A DNA stretch of 64,000 nucleotides from TMED14 sp003507115 (lineage in GTDB: Bacteria; Bacteroidota; Bacteroidia; Flavobacteriales; Schleiferiaceae), in NCBI GenBank assembly GCA_943787925.1, contig CALSOH010000003.1:209809-273808 (forward strand), read 5' to 3'. Each line of letters starts with the position of its first letter. The first letter of the stretch is position 1. Below, piece by piece: positions 43,671 through 52,675 of the stretch. Both the position numbers and the translations under genes were made by a program. Below the pieces are notes generated by a model. It worked only from the letters and a program-made list of their open reading frames with translations. It was not told where the DNA came from and made no database searches.

Positions 43671-45313
43671 AGCATTTGCAAGAATGAAATCTCTTTCGAG
43701 TTCAAGAGGCGGTAATGGCCGCGCTCCAGGCTCTTTTTCGTGAGGCCCGCAAAGGAAGTGCGATCTAATTTGACGACTTCATACCCCATGTGCTCAAAAA
43801 TTCGACGCACAATGCGGTTGCGGCCCACATGAAGTTCAACGCCCAAATTGTAATAATCGTCTGGCGTAATAAACTCTGCCTTATCAACCATCACAGGGCC
43901 GTCATCCAGGACCAATCCTTCCTTGAGGGCGATCATGTCGCCAGGGGTGAGGGGTTTATCAAGGGTGACTTGGTAAATTTTCTTGGCACCATGGCTGGGG
44001 TGGGTCAATTTCTTGGCCATAGCTCCGTCATTCGTCAACAAGAGAACGCCCGTCGTGCCGCGGTCCAAACGACCAACCGGGTAGATGCGCTCCTTGCAGG
44101 CGTTGGCCACCAAATCCATCACGGTTTTGCGCGCTTTTTCGTCGTCTACGGTCGTAATAAATCCTTTAGGCTTGTTGAGTAGGACATAGACTTTGCGTTC
44201 GGACTTCAAGCGCTCGCCAGCATAGCGTACATCATCCCCCGGGCCCACTTTAAAGCCCATTTCGGTGATGATCTTGCCATTGACCGTAACCATGCCGTCC
44301 GCAATCAATGCATCGGCGTCACGGCGCGAACAAATGCCAGCGTGTGCCAGGAATCGGTTCAAACGCATGTCGTCCGTGGACGGAGCGAACTCTTCCGCGG
44401 TCTTGTACCGGGGCTTGCCGCGCTGTTGCTGCTTCTTTTCCCAATAGTCTTTATCTCCGCGAATCCCGCGATTGGGACCCGTACCGAAGGATTTCGGAGT
44501 CCTATCTCCCCAAGCGGGTTTATCGCCAAATGAACGTGTGGGACGATCCCCCTGAGGACGGTCGCCGTATGATTTTTGCGGGCGGTCTCCCCAAGTGGGT
44601 TTATCGCCAAATGAACGTGCAGGACGATCTCCTTGCGGGCGGTCGCCGTATGATTTTTGCGGGCGGTCTCCCCAAGCGGGTTTATCACCAAACGAGCGGG
44701 CAGGACGATCTCCCTGCGGGCGGTCGCCGTAGGGCTTCTTGGCGCGGTCTCCCCAAGCAGGTTTATCGCCAAACGAGCGAGCAGGACGGTCTCCCTGAGG
44801 GCGGTCTTCGCGGGGGCCAAAGTTTTTTTGCGGGCGGTCGCCGTAGGGCTTCTTTGCGCGGTCTCCCCAAGCGGGTTTATCACCAAACGAGCGAGCAGGA
44901 CGGTCTCCCTGAGGGCGGTCTTCGCGGGGGCCAAAGTTTTTTTGCGGGCGGTCGCCGTAGGGCTTCTTTGCGCGGTCTCCCCAAGCGGGTTTATCACCAA
45001 ACGAGCGAGCAGGACGATCTCCTTGTGGACGGTCGCCGTAGGGTTTCTGTGGGCGGTCTCCCCAAGCGGGTTTATCGCCAAATGAACGTGTGGGACGATC
45101 TCCCTGGGGCCGATCACCGTAGGGGCGATCTTCGCGGGGACCGCGGCTTGACTGCCCTTCCGAGGAGGGTAGGCTAAATTTTCGGCGGCCGTCAGGGCTG
45201 CGTTCCTCACTAAAGGAGGCTCGGGATGGTCGACCGGCGTCGCCCTCACGGCGAGACGGTTTGTTGGTCGGACGCGAAGGTTTTCCCCCACGCGAAGGGC
45301 GCTGTTCTCTCAC
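43667..45313 (-). CDS. rRNA pseudouridine synthase (RluB/RsuA family) with GDRP-repeat N-terminus
   Basis: About 548 residues. Residues ~60-275 are seven near-identical repeats containing RSFGDKPAWGDR with linkers GDRPQ and PQKNFGPRED, disordered and highly charged. An S4 domain (316-365, MRLNRFLAHAGICSRRDADA) and the synthase domain with catalytic Asp417 in GRLDRGTTG follow. It isomerises a uridine in rRNA. GTG at 45313 is taken as start: a -7 element TACCTTTG (45331-45338) lies 17 nt before it, and upstream codons would overlap that element. Repeat-rich N-termini with RG/DR content occur in Bacteroidota members of this family. It overlaps the AsmA gene by 4 nt. Confidence 0.9.
   Translation of the reverse strand: MREQRPSRGGKPSRPTNKPSRREGDAGRPSRASFSEERSPDGRRKFSLPSSEGQSSRGPREDRPYGDRPQGDRPTRSFGDKPAWGDRPQKPYGDRPQGDRPARSFGDKPAWGDRAKKPYGDRPQKNFGPREDRPQGDRPARSFGDKPAWGDRAKKPYGDRPQKNFGPREDRPQGDRPARSFGDKPAWGDRAKKPYGDRPQGDRPARSFGDKPAWGDRPQKSYGDRPQGDRPARSFGDKPTWGDRPQKSYGDRPQGDRPTRSFGDKPAWGDRTPKSFGTGPNRGIRGDKDYWEKKQQQRGKPRYKTAEEFAPSTDDMRLNRFLAHAGICSRRDADALIADGMVTVNGKIITEMGFKVGPGDDVRYAGERLKSERKVYVLLNKPKGFITTVDDEKARKTVMDLVANACKERIYPVGRLDRGTTGVLLLTNDGAMAKKLTHPSHGAKKIYQVTLDKPLTPGDMIALKEGLVLDDGPVMVDKAEFITPDDYYNLGVELHVGRNRIVRRIFEHMGYEVVKLDRTSFAGLTKKSLERGHYRLLNSKEISFLQML
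44491..45130 (-). repeat. in-gene tandem repeat encoding GDRP units
   Basis: Seven units, about 81 bp each (27 residues), two of them carrying an additional 30 bp (PQKNFGPRED). The units are nearly identical in DNA, which indicates recent expansion or gene conversion. Several other frames stay open across the repeat simply because of its composition; they are not genes. Confidence 0.9.
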
Positions 45314-45330
45314 AGGTTCTAATATTTCTG

Positions 45331-45338
45331 CAAAGGTA
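45331..45338 (-). promoter_or_regulatory. -7 element of the pseudouridine synthase gene
   Basis: TACCTTTG on the minus strand, exact consensus, 17 nt before the chosen GTG start. Confidence 0.6.
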
Positions 45339-45361
45339 GGCAATTCCCGTGCCGTAAAACA

Positions 45362-45737
45362 TCAGTCCCATGGGGCGTAAAACTCCGCAAAGACTTGAAT
45401 ATGTGGGGATTCCAAGTTTCCAAGGACGAGGCAGAGCTGAACTTCGACCTCCTCATTGATCAAGGGCTTGGGCCGGAGGGCACACGCAGCCCGGTAAATC
45501 CGTCGGGCTTGACGCAAAGTAAGTGGCAGCAATTCGGGGGCTTGGGACCGGTATTTCACTTCGACAGCCACCAGATGCCTGTCCCGTGGGTGCCAGAGTA
45601 GGAGGTCGACTTCGGCGCGAAAATGCCGGCCATTTTGAAGACATAGGATATACCCCAAGTTGCTGATAGTACATCAGCGCTTTGGCTTCCGCGAGGTAGC
45701 CCGCCCAGCGGCGTTTAGAGGGGAGAAAGATGTCCAC
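45362..45737 (-). pseudogene. YraN-family (UPF0102) nuclease-like protein, one frameshift
   Basis: The N-terminal part (KRRWAGYLAEAKALMYYQQLG) and the main part (GYILCLQNGRHFRAEVDLLLWH ... VAVEVKYRSQ ... LTLRQARRIYRAA) lie in different frames. Removing one C from the CCCC run at 45653-45656 joins them into a ~125-residue YraN protein with its AEVDLL and VEVKYR restriction-endonuclease-like motifs. The start is probably GTG 45737, overlapping the end of the LD-carboxypeptidase gene. One base in a homopolymer suggests a sequencing error over true decay. Family function is uncertain; some members are linked to DNA uptake or repair. Confidence 0.8.
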
Positions 45738-46619
45738 CGGCCGAATCTACCACCAAGCGGTAGCGGCAGCCGGTTATAAACGCTTCGTTCGCGCTTTCGT
45801 GGCCAAAGGGCAGGCCCATGGCCACCGGAACGTCCCGCAGGGAGGGCTTCCGAGCATGATTTCGAGCGGCTCTTTGCCAAAGGGCAAGGCATTGTCCTTC
45901 ATGTCCGAGAAGCTGCCGACGGCCACGCCTGCTAGGCCTTCGAGAACTCCGGCGCGCTTGAGGCCCCAGAACATGCGGTCGAGGTGGTAGCGGTATTCGT
46001 CCAAGTCTTCCAAGGCCAGAATACAGCCCTGTAGGTTGGGAAAGCTGGGAGAGCCCAGCATGGAGTAGAGGACAGAGAGGTTGCCGCCCACGAGGGGGCC
46101 TTCTGTTTGGCCCGGGCGCTGAAGGCTGTGTGCGGGGGCGCTCAGGACATGGGGCGTTCCGCGGAGGAGATCGGCCAAACTTTCCAGACTTTTTGGGGTG
46201 CTGGTGGGGAGCTGAATGGGCATCCAACTGTGCACGGCGCAGAGGCCTTGCTGGAAGGCGTGGCCCAAAAGCATGGTGAAGTCGCTGAAGCCGATGAGCC
46301 ACTTGGGCTGAGCGCGCAGGGCGTTCCAGTCGATGGCGTCGACCATGCGTACCGCTCCGTATCCGCCCCGAATGCTCCAAATGGCCTTCACCTCCGGGTG
46401 TGCTATGGCCCAGTTGACGTCGGCCGCTCGGGTGGCGTCGTCGCCGCCAAACTGATGGTCGCGTGCGCCCAAATTGGGTGCGCGAAAGGGGGTGAAGCCT
46501 TGGGCGCGGATCCACGATTCGGCCTGTTCTATCACAGAAGCCTCTCCAAAGCGGGAAACGGAGACCAATGCGATGCCATCGCCGGGCGTTAAAAAGGGGG
46601 GAGAAAGGGATTCTGCCAT
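45715..46619 (-). pseudogene. LD-carboxypeptidase (S66 family), one frameshift
   Basis: Residues 1-~260 (MAESLSPPFLTPGDGIALVS ... WSIRGGYGAVRM ... WLIGFSDFTMLLGHAFQQG) are a standard S66 muramoyltetrapeptide carboxypeptidase with the SIRGGYG segment. The end (VPVAMGLPFGHESANEAFIT, GCRYRLVVDSAGG) is in another frame; one more G in the GGG run at 45844-45846 restores it, giving a stop at 45715. The enzyme trims D-Ala from tetrapeptides during murein recycling, a task shared with the MurQ pathway encoded at 28.7 kb. It is divergent from metG, with a TACCTTGG element 9 nt upstream of the ATG. Confidence 0.85.
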
Positions 46620-46646
46620 AGAACGAAACCAAGGTACAGCCCTTTG

Positions 46647-46654
46647 TACTTTTG
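46647..46654 (+). promoter_or_regulatory. promoter -7 element of metG
   Basis: TACTTTTG, exact TAnnTTTG, 6 nt before the metG ATG. Confidence 0.6.
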
Positions 46655-46660
46655 TAGCAC

Positions 46661-48715
46661 ATGAAGTCCTACAAACGTTCCACGATTACCGCTGCGCTGC
46701 CCTACGCCAATGGCCCCATCCACATTGGGCACTTAGCGGGATGTTACCTGCCTGCGGACATCTATGTGCGCTACCTCCGCCTCAAGGGCGAAGAGGTGGC
46801 CTTTGTATGTGGATCGGACGAGCACGGTATGGCGATTACCATGAAGGCCCGAAAAGAGGGCGTCACCCCCCGCGAGATTGTGGACCGCTACCATGAGATG
46901 ATGCGGGATGCGCTGGCAGAGTTTGGCGTTCAGTTTGACATTTATTCGCGCACCTCGTCGCCCAAGCATGCCGAAGTGGCGAGCAATTTCTTCCAAACGC
47001 TCTACGAAAAAGGGGTGTTTGAAGCGCGTGAAACGGACCAGTACTACGATCCCGAAGCGGAGCAATTTTTGGCGGACCGCTATATCACGGGCACCTGCCC
47101 CAAGTGCCAAGCACCCGGGGCCTACGGCGACCAGTGCGAGAAGTGTGGATCTACCCTGAATCCCACGGATTTGATCAACCCGATGTCGACACTTTCGGGT
47201 GCGGCTCCGGAGATGCGCAAGACGACCAATTGGTTCTTGCCTTTGGACAAGTTGGCGCCTGAATTGCGCACCTACATCGAGTCCCACCCCGAATGGAAGT
47301 CCAACGTCTACGGCCAGTGCAAGTCTTGGTTGGATGCCGGCGATGGCCTGCAGCCCCGAAGCATGACCCGCGACCTCGACTGGGGCGTTCCCGTTCCCGT
47401 GGAAGGCGCCGACGGCAAGGTGCTGTACGTGTGGTTTGACGCGCCCATCGGTTATATCACGGCCACCCAAGAGCTCTTTGGGGCCGATTGGGAAAAATGG
47501 TGGAAGGATGAGGACACCCGCTTGGTGCACTTCATCGGCAAGGACAACATTGTCTTCCACTGCCTGATTTTCCCGGCTATTTTGATGCAGCACGGCGGGT
47601 ATATTTTGCCCCAAGATGTGCCTGCGAATGAGTTTTTGAACCTGGAGGGGGAGAAGCTTTCCACGTCCCGAAACTGGGCCGTTTGGCTGCACGAATACCT
47701 CGCCGAATTCCCCGGCAAGCAAGATTCGCTCCGTTACGCCTTGTGCGCCACCATGCCCGAAACCAAGGACAACGACTTCACCTGGGCCGACTTCCAGCAG
47801 CGCAACAACTCGGAGCTGGTGGCCATCCTGGGCAACTTGGTCAACCGCGTGATGGTCCTGAACCACAAGTTCTGCGAGGGCTTGGTGCCCGCCGCAGGCT
47901 CCGCCCCCGAAGACCTGGAGGCCCTGGCGGCCATCGCCCAGCAATCGGCCAAAGTCTCGGCGGCCTCTGGACGCTTACCGCTTCCGCGAAGCCTTGACCG
48001 AAGCCATGAATTTGGCCCGTGTGGGCAATAAGTACTTGGCGGATGCCGAGCCTTGGAAGGTGGTCAAGTCGGATCCCACGCGCGCCTGCGGAGATCCTGG
48101 GTACGGCCACCCAAATCATGGCTGCGCTCGGCGTGGTCTTTGAACCCTTCCTGCCCTTTAGTGCGGCGAAAATTCGCGCCATGCTGGGGATGGGGTTGGC
48201 AGATTGGTCGCTGTTGGCTGGGACGAGCTTGGTGCCGGCCGGTCAGACCCTGTCAGAGCCCGCCCTCTTGTTCGAAAAGATCGAAGACGAAGCCATGGAC
48301 GCCCAGCGCGCCAAGCTTGTCAAACCTGTCTGAAATCCCTGCTCTCAGCCTGTGGAAACGCTCTGCTATTCCCCGCCATCGCGGCCAACATCGACTACGA
48401 TCAATTTGCTGGGTTAGACCTTCGAGTTGCCACCATCTCTAGAGGCTACCAAGGTGCCCAAAGCGGACCGCTTGCTCCAATTGACTCTGGACACCGGCGT
48501 CGATCGACGCACCGTCTTGTCGGGCATTGCAGAGCACTTTGCACCCGAAGATGTGGTCGGTCGCCAGGTGAGTGCTGTTAGCCAATTTGGCTCCTCGTAC
48601 GATTCGCGGGGTGGAGTCTCAAGGCATGATTTTCATGGCCGAAAACCCTGAAACAGGAAAGCTGGAATTCCTTCAGCCCGGCGCCGCATTGCCGGCGGGA
48701 GCGACCATCCGCTAA
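46661..48715 (+). pseudogene. metG: methionyl-tRNA synthetase with at least five frameshifts in the last 750 bp
   Basis: Residues 1-~436 are intact: PYANGPIHIGHLAGCYLPAD (HIGH), a zinc knuckle (CPKCQAPGAYGDQCEKCGS), and EKLSTSRNWAVW (KMSKS equivalent). After ~47968 homology continues in shifting frames: DAYRFREALTEAMNLARVGN, then AEILGTATQIMAALGVVFEP, then the C-terminal tRNA-binding domain (IDYDQFAGLDLRVATI, EATKVPKADRLLQLTLDTG, GMIFMAENPETG) ending at 48715. Indels are needed near 47968, 48090, 48340-48400, 48440 and 48570. As metG is essential and the residues are conserved, local sequencing error is likely; if real, another MetRS must exist. Normal length would be ~685. Confidence 0.85.
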
Positions 48716-48719
48716 AATT

Positions 48720-48746
48720 GAAAAGGGCCCCCAGAGGGCCCTTTTA
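48720..48746. terminator. bidirectional terminator between metG and a lipoprotein gene
   Basis: AAAAGGGCCC-CCAGA-GGGCCCTTTT: a 10-bp palindrome with A on one side and T on the other, able to end both convergent transcripts. Confidence 0.85.
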
Positions 48747-48748
48747 TT

Positions 48749-49243
48749 TTAGTCTAGGTTTTTATCGTACGCTGACTCTAATTGTTCAGCAATATCGGTG
48801 TGGTGATGAATCAATTTCCACTGGCCATTTTCTAACCTGAAAATGTTCGTTGCGCGGTGGCGTACTTGAACAGGTTGGCCATCTGGGCCTATGTTTTCTC
48901 CAACTTCTGTGCATATGACGCAGGCCATGTCTTCCCCGATTTGAACATTAATTCCTTCGGGTCGAATGCTGCCGCCAATCTTCATGTCAGTCACTTGTTT
49001 GAAGTCGGCTCCAATGGCTGCCCAGCCAACCAATTTCCCCCCAAAGGGCCCCATATAGGTGACCGAATCTCCGTGAGACCACACATTGGAAATGGGGCCA
49101 AAATCGCCCTCAAACATGGCATTTAGGCTTGAATACAGGGAGTTGTTTGCGGCGATTACATTTTCTGTTTGCATGGTTTCAGCGGATTTAGGTGAGCATG
49201 CAAAGAGGACGCTCAACATGGCAATGAGGCTAATGCGTTTCAT
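48749..49243 (-). CDS. NTF2/SnoaL-like lipoprotein
   Basis: 164 residues. Lipoprotein signal (ISLIAMLSVLFAC, lipobox FAC). The mature part (IAANNSLYSSLNAMFEGDFG ... WSHGDSVTYMGPFGGKLVGW ... TNIFRLENGQWKLIHHHTDI) is the alpha+beta barrel of the SnoaL-like/DUF4440 class. Such proteins often bind small ligands; the ligand is unknown. It is one of two such lipoproteins in the window (also 54.8 kb). Here the sequence becomes AT-richer than upstream. It lies 3 nt downstream of the next minus-strand lipoprotein gene. Confidence 0.8.
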   Translation of the reverse strand: MKRISLIAMLSVLFACSPKSAETMQTENVIAANNSLYSSLNAMFEGDFGPISNVWSHGDSVTYMGPFGGKLVGWAAIGADFKQVTDMKIGGSIRPEGINVQIGEDMACVICTEVGENIGPDGQPVQVRHRATNIFRLENGQWKLIHHHTDIAEQLESAYDKNLD

Positions 49244-49246
49244 GGA

Positions 49247-49753
49247 TTAGGGTTTTTTAACGCGAATATCAGTGGTGGCCAAGCCCACCGTTTTTCCATT
49301 TTTTTCGATCGGCACGGAATAGGTTTGCATCCAAATTTCACCGCCACCTGCGTCAAAGTAGGGCTCGCTCCAAAGTGCAGTTCCTTGGGAAAGAGGCAAG
49401 GTCAGCCAAGACTGGCTATTGATGTTGTAGGATGGATCCATCAGATCCGCATAAGCGAGTGATCTGCGCGTGGACCGGTACCAATATGCGCAGCTTGTAG
49501 CCAGGGCATTCGTGTCCAATTCAACAATAGCACAGCCGTAAAATTTATAGCCCTCTATCGCCATATAGTCCTGAATATGACCACTAATTTGTGCAGAATC
49601 TAGGGGCCATGCAGCACTCAAATCAGCCACGAAATTTTCTAATTCTGATTGAACGGCTGCTTTCTCCACATCTGTGGTGAATGGAATTTTTTGACAGGCC
49701 ACTAGTGAGAAAAGGGCAAGTCCGAATCCAATAAATCTTGTTTTAAGTCGCAT
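49247..49753 (-). CDS. lipoprotein with a Cache-like sensor domain
   Basis: 168 residues from ATG 49753. Lipobox LVAC follows FIGFGLALFS. The mature domain has VQSELENFVADLSAAW (helix) and SEPYFDAGGGEIWMQTYSVP plus NGKTVGLATTDIRV, the PDC/Cache fold end that in chemoreceptors reads P-loop-like small ligands. Here no transmembrane signalling domain follows, so it would be a free-standing ligand-binding lipoprotein. A longer frame to 49828 would put the signal peptide inside the protein and is less likely. Confidence 0.75.
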   Translation of the reverse strand: MRLKTRFIGFGLALFSLVACQKIPFTTDVEKAAVQSELENFVADLSAAWPLDSAQISGHIQDYMAIEGYKFYGCAIVELDTNALATSCAYWYRSTRRSLAYADLMDPSYNINSQSWLTLPLSQGTALWSEPYFDAGGGEIWMQTYSVPIEKNGKTVGLATTDIRVKKP

Positions 49754-49824
49754 GGGTAAGAGTGTGGTTTGGTTTATGTTCTTGAAATGTAGTGCAGGTT
49801 GCATCTTTTTTGTGCGAATCAAGA

Positions 49825-50271
49825 TCATTGGACTACTTTATCCATGCACTGGTTAAACGCAAGCACCGCCTCACCGGCGGTCTTTCGACTTTCATACAGG
49901 GGAATAAATCCATAGAAGATCATAGACCCCATGTAGAGTTGAACATAATCTTGCGCATCGTCATTGTCGTAGAACTGGATGGCCATGGCGGTACCTGTAA
50001 CGAGTCCAGTTAAAGGAATTAAATAGGTCATTCCAAAGCGGTTTCGGGCCTTTTTGAAAAGATCTGCAGCATCTTGACACCCGCAATCCAGGGCAATTTT
50101 TTGAGGCTTGCGGCTAAATTCACGATACGTTTCCCCCTTGTAAGATACGCTCCAGACTCGACGAGATGTGAGGTAGCCAGGCTCAAATTGCATGTGAGTG
50201 GTTTCCGTTTGAGCGAACAGGGTAAGACCCGTTTAAAAGGCTACAACCGCGCTCAATTTCTTCACAGTCAT
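49825..50271 (-). pseudogene. hypothetical protein whose signal peptide contains a stop codon
   Basis: From ATG 50271 the frame reads MTVKKLSAVVAF, then TAA (50233-50235), then TGLTLFAQTETTHMQFEPGY and runs on to 49825. Read through, the start is a perfect Sec signal peptide ending LFAQ, so a TTA-to-TAA change (natural or a base-calling error) is likely. Starting at the ATG 50193 instead gives a 122-residue cytoplasmic protein. The mature part has two Cys near residue 37 (DCGCQDAADLFKKARNRFG) and two hydrophobic helices (MTYLIPLTGLVTGTAMAIQF, YVQLYMGSMIFYGFIPLY). I do not recognise the family. Confidence 0.55.
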
Positions 50272-50383
50272 GATTTCAACAACTTTCGGTATTCTTGAAG
50301 GTATAAATTTAGCCCCGAATATTTGCATGTCTGCCTCAGCTGAAGCTCGTTGCATCAATAATTCACAACCCTTTTGAAGCGAT

Positions 50384-50391
50384 TACTTTTG
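50384..50391 (+). promoter_or_regulatory. -7 element of tRNA-Arg(CCT)
   Basis: TACTTTTG is an exact TAnnTTTG match ending 8 nt before the mature tRNA. Confidence 0.6.
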
Positions 50392-50399
50392 CACTCCTT

Positions 50400-50471
50400 G
50401 GCCCCGTAGTTCAATGGATAGAATAAGCGTTTCCTAAACGTTTGATCCGGGTTCGATTCCCGGCGGGGCTA
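50400..50471 (+). tRNA. tRNA-Arg (anticodon CCT)
   Basis: Acceptor GGCCCCG pairs with CGGGGCT (first pair G-U), T arm CCGGG-TTCGATT-CCCGG, and the anticodon loop TTCCTAA on stem AGCGT/ACGTT gives CCT, reading AGG. No CCA is encoded. It stands in the AT-richer stretch beside the methyltransferase gene, a position typical of tRNA genes that border acquired DNA. Confidence 0.93.
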
Positions 50472-50623
50472 CAAATGCACAAGAGTAATTGAGTAGTCGG
50501 ACAGCACACTTGCTATGCGACACCAAATTGCCCGATTTAAATTCGGATAAGCTGTCCCTTACGCTTTACTATGATTTATAATCCCATTGTATGGCCAGAC
50601 CTTAGGATTATCTTAGGCACACC

Positions 50624-51274
50624 ATGAATTCCAGCGATTACCTCTCCAAGAACCTCAAATACTTTGACCAATCACGATCCGATATTTTACCCATAATCCC
50701 AAAAGGAGCGAATAAAGTCCTGGAGATAGGCTGTGGGACAGGAGCTACTTTGGTGCATCTAAAGTCGTTGGGGCTGGCGAAGGAAGTGCATGGCATGGAA
50801 TGGGTGAAACTAGATGAAGCGCACCCACATGTGGATCAATGGTTTTGGGGTGATGCAACCGATGCCATTAATGACCTACAGGATGGAGACTATGATGTGA
50901 TTTTATGCTTGGATTTCTTGGAACATGTAGCGGATCCATGGCGTTTTGTAGCGTGCTTGCATACTAAACTTTCTTCCCATGGCTGTTTGATTGCAAGCAT
51001 TCCCAATCTGCGACGCTGGAAAGTGTTGTGGAATTTGGCGGTGCAAGGAAGATTCGAATATGCGGAGGATGGAATTATGGATCGTACACACTTGCGCTTT
51101 TTCACCCGGAAATCTGCCATGGATCTCATGAATTCTGGAGGTTTTGGTGTAGAAAAGTGGCAGCATTCTCCCTTTAAGAACGGAAGTAAGGGTCACATTT
51201 TAAATGCGCTCACATTTGGGTTGTTTCGCGAACTTTTCACCATCCAGTATTTGATTCGATCTAAGAAAATATAG
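50624..51274 (+). CDS. SAM-dependent methyltransferase
   Basis: 216 residues. The SAM-binding motif I is VLEIGCGTGATLVHL (33-47), the post-I acid is HGMEW, and motif II-like DGDYDVILCLDFLEHVADPW is typical of class I (Methyltransf_23/ubiE-like) small-molecule or lipid/polysaccharide methyltransferases. The substrate is not deducible. No operon partner. It is AT-rich compared with the window average, suggesting acquisition by transfer. A 150-nt upstream region has no clear promoter. Confidence 0.82.
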   Translation: MNSSDYLSKNLKYFDQSRSDILPIIPKGANKVLEIGCGTGATLVHLKSLGLAKEVHGMEWVKLDEAHPHVDQWFWGDATDAINDLQDGDYDVILCLDFLEHVADPWRFVACLHTKLSSHGCLIASIPNLRRWKVLWNLAVQGRFEYAEDGIMDRTHLRFFTRKSAMDLMNSGGFGVEKWQHSPFKNGSKGHILNALTFGLFRELFTIQYLIRSKKI

Positions 51275-51299
51275 GGTACAAAGTACGCAGGGGTTTGCC

Positions 51300-51307
51300 T
51301 ACTTTTA
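51300..51307 (+). promoter_or_regulatory. -7 element of the LamG protein gene
   Basis: TACTTTTA, one mismatch to consensus, 16 nt before the ATG at 51324. Confidence 0.5.
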
Positions 51308-51323
51308 GGTTAAATCCCTTGCT

Positions 51324-52673
51324 ATGAAGAAGTTCTTGATACCCTTATCCTGCTTGATATTAGTTGCAGCATTGCCCCAGAAAGCCAACGCCCAGGCAGC
51401 ACTCAGTTTTGACGGCTCGAATGACTATGCAGAGGTCTTGTCAGGTTCTCAGCATATTGTCAATAAATCCATGTCCATAGCTTTTTGGGTGTTCCCAACG
51501 AATACCACGGGAGGCTACCCCAACTTTGACGGATTTGCGGGATTTCGGAACAACAGCAATGCAGACTTCTACATCCTTCAATTGTCGGGTACCAATGTGG
51601 AGGCCCGCTTTAGAAATAGCTCGGGGGTCAACTACGATATCAATGCGGTGGCTTTGAACGTCAATCAATGGAACCACTACGTGCTCACCTATGATCAGTC
51701 TACGTTGAAGCTTTACCACAATGGCGTATTCGTCCAATCAGTTACCGCAACCGGAACGATTACCAATGCGTTCGCACCCTTTCATCTCGGCAAATTAGAT
51801 TGGTCGCCCACACCGTTTTATTCGGCGATCCAAATGGATGAATTCGGCCTATGGGCCCGTGCGCTGACCCAAGCAGAAGTCACGGCTTTGGCCTCTGGCT
51901 GCTCCATTCCAAACAACTCAGCAGGATTGAAATTGCACTACGGATTTAATGAAGGAATACCTGGGGGGAATAATGTGGGAGTGTCTACCGCCATTGATTT
52001 GACCGGAAATACAAACGGCACGTACTACAACTTTGACATGACAGGAACCCTGTCCAATTTCACGAGTAAGCCGGGAGATGTGATGACCCATGACACAGTC
52101 CAGGCTTGTGGCTTGTATGTGGATTCTGCGGGCACCCTTTACACCGCCTCAGGAACGTATTCAGATACCACCAATACCTCAGCAGGCTGCCTACATATTT
52201 CCAATCTGTATTTAACCTTGTTGCAGGCCGATACCGCATTGACACAAGTGGGTTACACGCTCAGCATGAATGATACAACGGGAAGTTCCTATCAATGGTT
52301 TGATTGCGCTTCGGGCTCGGTTGTTGGAAGTGGATACAGCTTTTCACCCACCAGCAATGGACAGTTTGCGTGTGCCTTCACCTCCGCTCAGGGCTGCATG
52401 GACACCTCGCGATGCGTGAATGTCACGGGTATTGGGCTGGATGAGGGCGGTTTGAATTACTGGCGTGTTTCGCCAAATCCGGGACATTCAGGAACCTTGC
52501 AACTGCAAGGATCTGACGTCTACCAATCCGTCACACTATATGATGCCTTGGGTCAAAAAATAGCGGAATGGCATGCTGGGGAAATCAAACAGCAGGGATT
52601 GAAACCGGGCTTATATTATTTCTATATCCAAACTCAAAAGGGAGAGAAAACGCTCCGAGCAATATTGCGTTGA
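51324..52673 (+). CDS. T9SS-secreted LamG-domain protein
   Basis: 449 residues. Signal peptide (FLIPLSCLILVAALPQKANA); LamG/concanavalin-like domain at about 27-200 (LSFDGSNDYAEVLSGSQHI, WNHYVLTYDQSTLKLYHNG, DEFGLWARALTQAEV); a beta-rich stretch with paired Cys; and a type A T9SS tail (WRVSPNPGHSGTLQLQG ... GLKPGLYYFYIQTQKGEKTL). LamG domains bind carbohydrate or protein, so a surface adhesin is likely. The linker before the tail is GIGLDE, as in the 60.4-kb protein. AT-rich codon use like its neighbours. Confidence 0.88.
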   Translation: MKKFLIPLSCLILVAALPQKANAQAALSFDGSNDYAEVLSGSQHIVNKSMSIAFWVFPTNTTGGYPNFDGFAGFRNNSNADFYILQLSGTNVEARFRNSSGVNYDINAVALNVNQWNHYVLTYDQSTLKLYHNGVFVQSVTATGTITNAFAPFHLGKLDWSPTPFYSAIQMDEFGLWARALTQAEVTALASGCSIPNNSAGLKLHYGFNEGIPGGNNVGVSTAIDLTGNTNGTYYNFDMTGTLSNFTSKPGDVMTHDTVQACGLYVDSAGTLYTASGTYSDTTNTSAGCLHISNLYLTLLQADTALTQVGYTLSMNDTTGSSYQWFDCASGSVVGSGYSFSPTSNGQFACAFTSAQGCMDTSRCVNVTGIGLDEGGLNYWRVSPNPGHSGTLQLQGSDVYQSVTLYDALGQKIAEWHAGEIKQQGLKPGLYYFYIQTQKGEKTLRAILR

Positions 52674-52675
52674 CC

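Noticed and set aside
44308..45291. Long open frames on both strands across the GDRP repeat
   Set aside because: They stay open only because the repeat lacks stop codons in other frames; the pseudouridine synthase frame continues into a recognisable domain.
46661..48031. metG as a complete short form of 456 codons
   Set aside because: The frame leaves homology near codon 436 and the expected C-terminal domains continue in other frames directly downstream.
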